Positions 6,685 to 14,700 of a stretch of 15,471 bases of DNA are shown in pieces. Both the position numbers and the translations under genes were made by a program. The notes below the pieces were generated by a model. That model ran no database searches. It was not told where the DNA came from and saw nothing but the letters and a program-made list of their open reading frames with translations. The stretch is taken from positions 1-15,471 of the forward strand of contig CAZBTJ010000132.1 in NCBI GenBank assembly GCA_964494325.1. Direction: 5' to 3'. How positions within the stretch are numbered: position 1 is the stretch's first letter; each line of letters opens with the position of its first letter. The stretch is from JAIPFM01 sp964494325 (GTDB taxonomy: Bacteria; Planctomycetota; Phycisphaerae; Sedimentisphaerales; Anaerobacaceae).

Positions 6685-7515
6685 ATGGAAAAAACAGCCT
6701 TTACCCTGATAGAACTGCTGGTAGTCATTGCCATCATCGCAGTGTTGATGGGCATTCTCATGCCAGCATTGCAAGCCGTAAAGAAACAAGCCAGTGCCAG
6801 CAACTGCATGAGTAACACCAAGAATCTTTCCATGGGTTGGTATATGTATATGAACGACAACGATGGACGCATCATGAGCGCCACCGACGGTAACCCTGAT
6901 CGGTGGATTGGCGTTCCGGAAGATGAAAACGGAGTAAAGTGTGCCGGTGACCAAATAAACTCTGAAGTTACTGATGAGGATGAAATCCGAGGTATGAAGA
7001 AGGGGAAACTTTACGCGTACGTAAAAAGTCACAAGGCCTACCGTTGTCCAGGCAATCTGACAAAAAGCCTCTATGATCAGAGTCGGATTTATGTCTCCTA
7101 TTCGATTCCCTATTGCCTCAATGGTAGACCAGATGAGAATGACAGCAAACAAATAAAGAATTTCAACAAAATCAAGAATCCCTCTATTCGATACAACTTT
7201 GTTGAAGCGACAGAAACCCGCAACTGGAATGCGGGTCACCATTTTGTCATGGCCTCCCCTGAAGTTACGGGTCGTGATGATTGGGGTTGGTGGGGGCCCA
7301 TGTCGATCAACCATGGGGATAAAAGTGTGCTGGGATTCTGCGATGGTCATTCGGAGGCACGGAAATGGCGTGATAAATTCACCATTGAGCGGGTGGATAA
7401 GCTCGTAAGACAGGGGGGCGGCAATTATGGCACAGAGTACCCCCCTGGGGACCAGCAAGACGACATTCAATTTATGGCAGATGGTTGGCCCTTCCGCTAT
7501 GGAGACGCAAGATAA
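6685..7515 (+). CDS. Pseudopilin-like protein with type IV prepilin leader (paralogue 2)
   Basis: A 276-residue protein starting at ATG 6685 after GGAAAGGA (6669-6676). The very short leader MEKTA precedes FTLIELLVVIAIIAVLMGIL; the expected cut is A5/F6 and the +5 glutamate is E10. The body parallels the protein from 4618-5433: NDNDGRI, DEIRGMKKGKLYAYVKSHKAYRCPG, YSIPYCL, then G217-F-C-D-G-H222, WRDKFTIERVDKLVRQG, NYGT, PP, and a closing MADGWPF. The tail is so well conserved between the two that it must be under selection. The two probably arose by duplication around the unknown gene at 5482, or by duplication and insertion. The 252-bp spacer before it suggests separate transcription. An 11-base sequence, AAAGACTGTTA, is shared upstream of both pseudopilin genes (4551-4561 and 6574-6584). 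Confidence 0.85.
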   Translation: MEKTAFTLIELLVVIAIIAVLMGILMPALQAVKKQASASNCMSNTKNLSMGWYMYMNDNDGRIMSATDGNPDRWIGVPEDENGVKCAGDQINSEVTDEDEIRGMKKGKLYAYVKSHKAYRCPGNLTKSLYDQSRIYVSYSIPYCLNGRPDENDSKQIKNFNKIKNPSIRYNFVEATETRNWNAGHHFVMASPEVTGRDDWGWWGPMSINHGDKSVLGFCDGHSEARKWRDKFTIERVDKLVRQGGGNYGTEYPPGDQQDDIQFMADGWPFRYGDAR

Positions 7516-7710
7516 TGAGAGAGAACTCACAGTGCTTGCCTGCTCATGGGACAGGGTGTGCTTGTCAACCGTTGATCGGACCACTGTCGAAACACAGAAT
7601 TCAATTTAAGTGCTCATTGAAAAGTTCATAAATGCAACTGCTGTAATGTATGTGCAATCTCAACATCGATGAATGAACCCGGTGTTAAGGAATTCTCATC
7701 AATTTAATGA

Positions 7711-7914
7711 TCTATCGTGAGACTGTTTCCATGTGGATCAGGATACTATTTGCAAAGTAATGTTGAAAACACTATCTACGGCTTTAAGAGGATTATTGGA
7801 GGGCGACTAAGATCCAAGCGTGATGAAGCCCTGGAGCGTGAAGCCTTAATTGGATGTTCAATTTTGAATAGGATGCTGGAAATCGGTAGGCCCGTATCCT
7901 ATCCGATTTATTAA
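7711..7914 (+). pseudogene. 3' remnant of an IS5/IS4-type (DDE) transposase gene
   Basis: The last 68 codons before TAA 7912-7914 include SGYYLQSNVENTIYGFKRII, GGRLRSKRDEALEREALIGC and SILNRMLEIGRPVSYPI. This is the usual end of IS5/IS4-superfamily transposases: the YxxRSxVExxxxRxKxxxG motif around the last catalytic Glu (here in NVENTIYGFKRIIG), then GxxLRSRxxExQxxE and LNRMxxLGxPxSY. Everything before it is gone: an in-frame stop lies at 7708-7710 and no upstream transposase sequence is visible. It cannot move by itself. Family identification is from motif memory, so the exact IS group is uncertain. Confidence 0.65.
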
Positions 7915-8059
7915 ATTTGTTGTCAGGGGTCGCAGTGCATTTTATGTCTGATTCATGCACCAACGCCCTTCCGGCCCATTCTATTGACGGCGGTCACCAC
8001 CTTCCTCGGACTGGGATCCATGATATTTGAGACCCACTCGGTAGCGGCGGATCTGGTAA

Positions 8060-8214
8060 AATTGTTTTTTTTTGAAAATTTAGTTCGGAAAACGGTTGGT
8101 GAGGGCTGATTTATTAGTATAGCCCATTGGGATATTGTCCGTGGCGGTGGGTGTGTCCCGCCTCCTGCAAAGGTTCGTCCCCCATGCTTGGTTAGACGAA
8201 GCATGGGGCGGCAT
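8060..8214 (+). repeat. 155-bp dispersed repeat, copy 2
   Basis: This is the second copy of the element at 394-548, same strand and length, about 90% identical by eye. The GGGCT/AGCCC and GGCGG/CCGCC arms are kept, and the 3' hairpin is better here: a perfect 10-bp stem, 8180-8189 with 8199-8208, around a 9-base loop. It starts 145 bp after the transposase remnant and ends 95 bp before the start codon of the next secreted-enzyme gene. Confidence 0.8.
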
Positions 8215-8309
8215 GGGCCTTATAAGAAATTCCCCTGGATGGACAGCCCTTCGCCTTGCTGTCTGAGGGGGTGGAAATTGAATCAGGCACTTTAACTTTG
8301 AGGTGTGAC

Positions 8310-10418
8310 ATGATGAAGAAATTGTGGTTTGTATTGTTAATTTTTACTGCACAGGGTCAAATATGTTCAGCAAAAGACACGAATGGTACTATTGACCGGC
8401 ATGCACTGGTGACACGTCACAACATCAACCTGACCAATGCCGTCGATAGGCCAGTTCTCCAGGTGGGTAACGGAGAAATAGCTTTCGGTGTAGATGCGAC
8501 GGGGTTGCAAACGTTTTACGGAAACACACTTGCGCAATGGGGTTGGCACAAATCGCCGCTCCCGGCAGGCTCGCGTGCGGAAGACTTCGAGCTTCAGATG
8601 TGGGATGTCCATGGACGAAAAGTCGGTTACCCCACCAGTGGTAGTGGCCAAAAGGAGCTGTATAGCTGGCTCCGTGAAAATCCCCATCGCCTGAATCTTG
8701 GTAAGTTCGGACTTAAGGTAGTCAAAACTGAGGGCGGAGCCCTAGTGGCGGGTGATTTGGATAATTTTCAACAAGAGCTTGATCTATGGAGGGGTATTAT
8801 AAAAAGTCGTTATCAGATCGAAGGCCAGCCTGTCGAGGTAATTACATGTGCCCATCCCACACGAGACGCAGTGGCTGTACGTATCGAGTCACCCCTGCTG
8901 GCGGCCGGTTGTATGGGAGTGTCATTTTTATTTCCCTATGGTAACGCCACATCCAGAGATGGTGCGGACTGGAGCAATCCATCTGCCCACCAGACAATCA
9001 TGACGCGTCCCGCCAACAATCGCACAATTTTTGCGCGTCGGCTGGATGCCGATGGTTATTACGTTATGTTAAACTTCTCTGGCGATGCCACATTGCAGGA
9101 GATCGAGCCACACATATTTGAACTGATGCCAAGTAGCGGCAAAGATGTATTGGAGTTTGTTTATGAGTTTTCGCCGGCGGAAGCTTTCAGCATGCCGCTT
9201 GACTTTGGTTCCGTAAGGCAGGCCAGCCTTGAGCATTGGCCGACGTTTTGGAACCAGGGCGGGGCGATTGATCTCTCGCAAAGCAAAGATTCGCGATGGA
9301 AAGAACTCGAGCGGCGGATCGTGCTCTCTCAGTATCTGCTTGCGGTTAACGAAGCGGGCAGTCTGCCGCCACAGGAAAGTGGCCTGCTCTGCAACAGCGG
9401 ATGGTACGGCAAGTTCCATCTGGAAATGCATTGGTGGCACGGCACACATTATGCATTATGGGATCGCTGGCCCCTTTTCGAGCGAAGTCTGGGTTGGTAT
9501 CAGAAGATTTTGCCAGTCGCCCGAGAAGTGGCTCAAATCCAAGGCTATCAGGGCGCCCGTTGGCCCAAGATGGTAGGACCAGAAGGACGGGATTCGCCGT
9601 CGGGAATTGGGCCGCTATTAATTTGGCAACAGCCGCACCCTATCTTCTACGCCGAACTCGATTATCGCTTACACCCGGACGAGAAGACACTCGCCAAATG
9701 GAAAAATATCGTGCTGGAGTCAGCCGACTTCATGGCTTCGTATGCATGGCGGAACCCGCAGGGAAAGTATGACCTTGGTCCACCGCTGCGCATTGCAGCC
9801 GAGCACACGCCTTCTGCTGTCAGCCGGAATCCAGCCTTTGAACTGTCATATTGGAGATTTGGTTTGAAGGCAGCCCAGATGTGGCGTGAGCGGCTTGGTC
9901 TTTCCCGCTCGGAGACATGGGATGAGGTGCTGAAAAACTTGGCCCCGCTTCCGATTCAAGATGGCGTTTATGTTTTGTATGATGGGATCCCGGATATGTG
10001 GACCAAATACAATAGAAGCCATACCGATGTCATAGGCGCTGCAGCGTTTCTGCCTGGTGACGGAGTGGACTGGCACGTTATGGATAAAACCTTCGAGAAA
10101 ACCATATCACATTGGCAACTGGATAGTACCTGGGGATGGGATTTCCCTTGGTTAGCCATGGCAGCAGCCCGTCTGGGTAAATCGGACCAGACGATTGATG
10201 TACTGTTAATGGAAGTTGGCAAGAAGAACGACTATGATGTAACCGGCGTCTGCCGTGGCGGCCCCGCAGATGTGTATTTCCCTGGCAATGGTGGCCTGCT
10301 CTATGCTGTGGCCATGATGGCCGCCGGTTGGGACGGTTGTCCTGACCGAAACGCCCCGGGATTTCCGGATAATGGGCAATGGGATGTAAAATGGGAAGGT
10401 CTGAGAAAGGCCCCTTGA
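8310..10418 (+). CDS. Secreted putative six-hairpin glycosidase
   Basis: A 702-residue exported protein, probably a glycan-degrading enzyme. The start is ATG 8310 or the adjacent ATG 8313; GAGG at 8300-8303 fits both, while an in-frame TTG at 8256 has no support. The signal peptide is MMKKLWFVLLIFTAQGQICSA. Residues about 25-310 look like an N-terminal beta-sandwich (RPVLQVGNGEIAFGVDATGLQTFYGNTL...WGWHKSPLP). Residues about 325-690 are helix-rich with motifs of an (alpha/alpha)6 barrel: ERRIVLSQYLLAVN, then FHLEMHWWHGTHYALWDR around E372, then DLGPPLRIAAEHTP and TWGWDFPWLAMAAARLG. The order, sandwich then barrel, matches the GH65/GH95-like clan layout, but I cannot assign a family. E372 and acidic residues in the barrel are candidate catalytic residues (inference). 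It precedes UroD-like and GH106 genes. Confidence 0.65.
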   Translation: MMKKLWFVLLIFTAQGQICSAKDTNGTIDRHALVTRHNINLTNAVDRPVLQVGNGEIAFGVDATGLQTFYGNTLAQWGWHKSPLPAGSRAEDFELQMWDVHGRKVGYPTSGSGQKELYSWLRENPHRLNLGKFGLKVVKTEGGALVAGDLDNFQQELDLWRGIIKSRYQIEGQPVEVITCAHPTRDAVAVRIESPLLAAGCMGVSFLFPYGNATSRDGADWSNPSAHQTIMTRPANNRTIFARRLDADGYYVMLNFSGDATLQEIEPHIFELMPSSGKDVLEFVYEFSPAEAFSMPLDFGSVRQASLEHWPTFWNQGGAIDLSQSKDSRWKELERRIVLSQYLLAVNEAGSLPPQESGLLCNSGWYGKFHLEMHWWHGTHYALWDRWPLFERSLGWYQKILPVAREVAQIQGYQGARWPKMVGPEGRDSPSGIGPLLIWQQPHPIFYAELDYRLHPDEKTLAKWKNIVLESADFMASYAWRNPQGKYDLGPPLRIAAEHTPSAVSRNPAFELSYWRFGLKAAQMWRERLGLSRSETWDEVLKNLAPLPIQDGVYVLYDGIPDMWTKYNRSHTDVIGAAAFLPGDGVDWHVMDKTFEKTISHWQLDSTWGWDFPWLAMAAARLGKSDQTIDVLLMEVGKKNDYDVTGVCRGGPADVYFPGNGGLLYAVAMMAAGWDGCPDRNAPGFPDNGQWDVKWEGLRKAP

Positions 10419-10461
10419 TAAAAACACGATTATTATAGCGGGAATCGGTTTGAGTGAGAAG

Positions 10462-10487
10462 TCGTCGGAGTAACCCGGTGCCGACGA
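10462..10487 (+). terminator. Weak hairpin after the six-hairpin glycosidase gene
   Basis: A 7-bp stem TCGTCGG/CCGACGA (10462-10468 with 10481-10487) has a 12-base loop and no T-run. It lies 43 bp after the glycosidase stop in a 175-bp spacer. It may be a weak terminator, but the spacer may equally be read through into the UroD-like gene. Confidence 0.25.
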
Positions 10488-10593
10488 GTTCATCAACAGC
10501 ACAATCCCGCCAGTGGAAATCAAATTTCCTATCATTTACATCATTGGCTTCGGCAGTAGCATGGCCGTTCATTGATTAAGAAGAGAAATGTGA

Positions 10594-11649
10594 ATGAATG
10601 CAAGAGAACGTGTATTGGCTGTTTTAAACCGCGAGAAACCCGACCGCATCCCGGTCGATATCTGGTTGGCACCGGAACTTGTTGAAGAATTTAAAAAGCA
10701 CCTCGGGGTTGAGGACGAGCTGGATATTTACCGAAATCTCGATATTGATAAGATCGTATGGCTCGGAATTCCCTATAAAGGAGTGATGCTCAAAGATCCC
10801 AATGAGCAGGTTGAGGTCAACCACTGGGGCGTCAAATTTGAAACCGTTAAGGCCAATGACGAGACCGAGTACAGCGAGGTTTCCTATCGTCCTTTGCTCG
10901 ATATGGATGATCCCGCTCAACTCGAGGACTATCCGTGGCCCGATCCCGATGACTTCGATTACGACACCGCCGCGGCCGAAGCTAAAAAACTGGCGTCGGA
11001 ATTTGTCACTCTCGGTCCATGGATTTCACTTTTCGAGGTCTACTGCGGGATGCGCTCGCTGGAAGAGGCGCTGGTGGACACCGCTACGGAGCCTGAATTC
11101 CTGCACGCCGCTCTCGATAAGATCGCTTGGTCGCAGGGCGAAATGACCCGCCGCTTTCTCGAAACCGCCGACGGTGCGATTGATATGTTGTTTATCAGCG
11201 ATGACATGGGCACTCAGCAGAGTCTTCTGATGTCGCCCTCAGCTTTCGATGAGTTTATTTTTCCCCGGTTGAAGACGTGGTGTGGCATGGCCCACTCATA
11301 CGGGGCCAAAGTATTGTTTCACACCGATGGCGCCTCCGGGCCGATTATCCCGCGTCTGATTGAAGCCGGCGTCGATGTACTCAACCCCGTCCAGCACGTC
11401 TGTCCGGGGATGAACTGCAAAGAGTTGAAAGCCAAATACGGTGATAGGCTGATTTTCCACGGCGGCGTGGAAAATCAGAACATTCTGCCGTTCGGCACGC
11501 CGGAAGAGGTTGTCGCCGAGACGCTGCAGTGTCTCAACGAACTTGGCCCGGAAGGCTACCTGCCGTGCTCCTGCCACTTCACGCAGGCTGATACGCCGAT
11601 TGAAAACGTCATGGCTCTCGTCGAAACGGTTCAGAACTTCAAGCCGTAA
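10594..11649 (+). CDS. Uroporphyrinogen decarboxylase (UroD/MtaA)-family protein
   Basis: A 351-residue cytoplasmic protein with the (beta/alpha)8 UroD fold. The start is ATG 10594; the upstream AAGAGAAA is only a weak ribosome site. The N-terminus MNARERVLAVLNREKPDRIPVD is the standard opening of this family. Other family marks are GPWISLFEVYCGMRSLEEAL, ISDDMGTQQSLLMSP, VLFHTDGASGPIIPRLIEAGVDVLNPVQ (H243, D245), HGGVENQNILPFGTPEEV (H289) and CSCHFTQADTPIENVMAL (C325, C327, H328). The second residue after H243 is Asp, not the Cys seen in zinc-dependent MtaA methyltransferases, so metal binding and methyl transfer are uncertain. True heme HemE is unlikely: such paralogues are common in PVC carbohydrate loci. 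Lying between two secreted glycosidase genes, it may process methyl groups from O-methyl sugars (inference). Confidence 0.85.
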   Translation: MNARERVLAVLNREKPDRIPVDIWLAPELVEEFKKHLGVEDELDIYRNLDIDKIVWLGIPYKGVMLKDPNEQVEVNHWGVKFETVKANDETEYSEVSYRPLLDMDDPAQLEDYPWPDPDDFDYDTAAAEAKKLASEFVTLGPWISLFEVYCGMRSLEEALVDTATEPEFLHAALDKIAWSQGEMTRRFLETADGAIDMLFISDDMGTQQSLLMSPSAFDEFIFPRLKTWCGMAHSYGAKVLFHTDGASGPIIPRLIEAGVDVLNPVQHVCPGMNCKELKAKYGDRLIFHGGVENQNILPFGTPEEVVAETLQCLNELGPEGYLPCSCHFTQADTPIENVMALVETVQNFKP

Positions 11650-11756
11650 GGACCAAAATGTTAGGATATGTTGCATTGCTGTGTGTTGCTCGACATAAAA
11701 AGAAACCAACGGGAATGTCACGGAAAACGCACATGAGCAATGTTGGGTAAATAGCG

Positions 11757-11771
11757 GTGCCTCACAGGCAC
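11757..11771 (+). promoter_or_regulatory. Small inverted repeat just before the GH106 ribosome binding site
   Basis: GTGCCT and AGGCAC flank a 3-base CAC loop, ending immediately before AGGAAGGG (11772-11779). As RNA it would place a short hairpin against the Shine-Dalgarno of the GH106 gene; as DNA it could be a minor operator. It may be chance. Confidence 0.25.
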
Positions 11772-11786
11772 AGGAAGGGCAGTAGT

Positions 11787-14700
11787 ATGAACAAGGTTAT
11801 CGTGCTGGGATTGATCGGGTTATTCGTCGGAGGGTCCGCTGCGGACGGGATCACGAGTTCAGAATTGGAAATGGGTTTTCGATCACCCGGGCAGGCGTAT
11901 CGCCCGGAAACGTGGTTTCATCTTTGCAGCAGAAATATCACCAAAATTGGCATCACCAAAGACTTGGAGGCCATTAAACGCTCGGGTCTGCGAGGAATCC
12001 ATCTGTTCAGCAAGGGAAACGACAATGTTGATAGAATATGGCCCAATGTCAAGCAGGTCAAAACGCTCTCGCCGGAGTGGTACGCAGCGGTGACGCACGC
12101 GGCGGAAGAGTGCAAGCGCCTGGGCCTGAGCTTTACTCTGCATAACTGCCCGGGCTGGTCACAAGCCGGGGGACCATGGGTTCCCATTGAGGAGTCACAG
12201 CGCAGATTGGATTATACCTACAGACAAGTAACGGGTGGAAAACCCTTCAGCTCGACCTTGTCCCTGCGCGACGACGAAGAATTAAACTATCAGGATATCT
12301 GTGTACTGGCATTCCCTACGCCGAAAGATGACACGGTCAAATACCTGGTCCCGAGTGAGATACAATCCAATAACCCAGTGGTCTCCTGGGAACCAATCAT
12401 TGACAGAACAATAAGGCTAAACCCCAGGCCCAGCAGGAATGCAAAAGAAAACGTCGAGTATCACGAGAATGTTGTCAACAAGGTAGATGGTAAAGATACC
12501 TGGGTGCAGGTATCCTTCGATGAACCGGTCACCCTGCGCTCCCTGGAATTGCCGCCGGGCAATAAGTTGTATGTGGATAAAAACAATCCAGTCATTGATG
12601 TATGTATATTGATCGAAACAGTCGACACCGAAGGGAAACTCTCCTTTGTTGCGGAACGTCAAATACCTAGCACCAGCTGGCAGGATGGCTTGCCTCCGCT
12701 TACATTTGCACTACCTGAAACAACAACACAGGGACTCAAGATCACTTTTCGGGGTACGCACCCCCTTGCACTTAGGTCTCTCTATTTCAATGGCTGTGCC
12801 CGGGTGGATAACTGGGAGACAAAAGCAGCATTGGCTTGTCGCTCCCTTGAGCAGCATGATCCGCCCGAGCAGGATCCTGCCTGCTTTATCAAGTCGGGGT
12901 CGGTCATTGACCTGTCTAATAAGCTCGATCCCGCTACCGGGAAAGTGGACTGGGATGTTCCTGAGGGTAACTGGACCGTGGTTCGTTTTGCCCATCGGAA
13001 TTCGCGACATACGAATGCCCCCGCTACATCTGAGTCCAAGGGGTGGGAATGCAGTAAACTCGACAAGCAAGCTGTCGAAAACCACATTCGCAAGGGGATG
13101 GTCGGGAAGTTGACAAGTGCCTACGGTTCAATAGGCAAGGGCCAACTCGATGGCCTACTGCTTGATAGCTGGGAAAAAGGTGTTCCCAACTGGACGATGA
13201 AAAGCGAGGCCATGTTCGAGGAGTTCAAAACCCGTCGCGGCTATGATTTGCGACCATTTATGCCGGCATTAATGGGGTACGTGATTGACAACCATCGCTA
13301 CACCGAACGGTTTTTGCGGGACATGCGTCTCACCATCGATGACTTGTATGTTGAGAATTACTTTGGTCATATTACCCAATTGGCTCATGAGTATGGTGCC
13401 ATCTCTTATATCGAAGGTGCCGTCGGGGAAGTGATTCCGGGTGATCCTTTGCGCTATTTTGGCGCGGCGGATGTTCCCATGCCTGAATTCTGGTACCCCA
13501 ACCCGCCCTCCAACCCGCATCAGGGGCGCAATGACAAGCCCATAGGTGCCGGTGCGTCGGCAGCGCATATCTATAACAAACAGCGTGTTGCTGCCGAGGC
13601 TTGCACGATGCTGGGAACGAAGTGGACCGAACACCCCTATACGGTCAAGTATCTGATTGATTACAATTTTACACTCGGTGTAAATCATCTCGTTTTTCAC
13701 TCCTTTACCCATAATACCTATGAAGATGTGGTTCCGGGCTCGACCTTTGGCAGTCATATTGGGTTTCCCTGGGTGCGCGGCCAGACCTGGTGGCAGCATA
13801 TGCCGGCATTTACCGAGTATCTTACGCGCTGCCAGTATTTGCTGCAGGAAGGCGAATTCTGCGCAGACGTTTTGTGGTACCTGGGTGACGACATCGCCCG
13901 TGCCGAGCCGCAAGACTTTTGGTTCTTTGGGGAAAATTTCCTAACTCCTTCGCCGGATGATGACGTGGAAACCAGGGGCTACCGTTTTGACCACCTCAAC
14001 AGTGAGGTACTGAACTCTCCGCGCATGTTTGTCAAAGGCGGAAAGCTCTGTATCAAGGATGGCGGTGAATATCGTGTGATCAAACTGCGTGGTTCCGAAC
14101 GAATGACCATGGAAACCGCCAAAACACTGCAGAAGTTGGTAACAGCAGGCGCGGTGATATACGGCAACAAGCCGCAGTATTCACCGACGCTAATGGACGG
14201 GCCGGAAGAGGAGGCGGAAGTTAAACGGATTTCTAACGCACTCTGGGGCCCGGGCAGGTCCGGTGTTAAACAAACCGGTAAAGGCCGGGTCTACTGGGGC
14301 AAGAGCTTCAGAGAGGTGATGGCTGGCGAGCAGATTGAGCCAGATGTCACGTTTCCCAAGGGTCTGAATATCTCCTGGATTCACCGCAAGATCGGGGATG
14401 CCGATGTTTATTTCCTCTACAGTGGATCTGAAAGAGAGTTGGGCGTCAGTGTCAGCTTCCGCATGCAGGACAAAGCTCCCGAAATCTGGGATCCGATGAC
14501 GGGGAGTCAACGCCCTGCGAGCGTTTGGCAAAGGGAAGGAAAGCGCACCAGTGTGCCGCTTCGCTTCGATCCGAGCGGCAGTGCCGTTGTGGTCTTCACT
14601 CCAGGTAAAGCGGAGCCCGCTTTCACCAAACTGACACACAACGGCAAAGCACTTTGGGATAGTGATCCTGCATGGCTCGACAGTCCACTGGATGCCGAAG

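Larger units (their letters stand above)
7516..8309. other. Decayed spacer between pseudopilin and glycosidase genes
   Basis: A 794-bp stretch with no intact gene. It holds a transposase 3' remnant (7711-7914) and copy 2 of the 155-bp repeat (8060-8214). The parts 7516-7710 and 7915-8059 show no clear gene, promoter or hairpin. The Shine-Dalgarno-like GAGG (8300-8303) of the next gene is at its right end. The makeup suggests past insertion and deletion. Confidence 0.6.

Noticed and set aside
6613..7584. 323-codon minus-strand ORF opposite the second pseudopilin gene
   Set aside because: It is a shadow of a well-supported + strand gene with a prepilin leader and conserved tail; its own translation shows no recognisable family or coherent domain.
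248..8060. Both 155-bp repeats start exactly 145 bp after an upstream stop codon (248 and 7914)
   Set aside because: The two intervening 145-bp stretches do not align, so equal spacing appears to be coincidence and not a longer shared element.
10479..10487. Half-site TGCCGACG like the operator palindrome
   Set aside because: The other half (AGTTCA) breaks symmetry, so it is only a half match and is better explained by the 10462-10487 hairpin.
10474..10575. Open 33-codon stretch (PGADEFINSTIPPVEIKFPI...) between glycosidase and UroD-like genes
   Set aside because: The composition looks protein-like, but there is a stop directly before it, no start codon near the beginning, and no family match. 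It may be a relic, but this cannot be supported.
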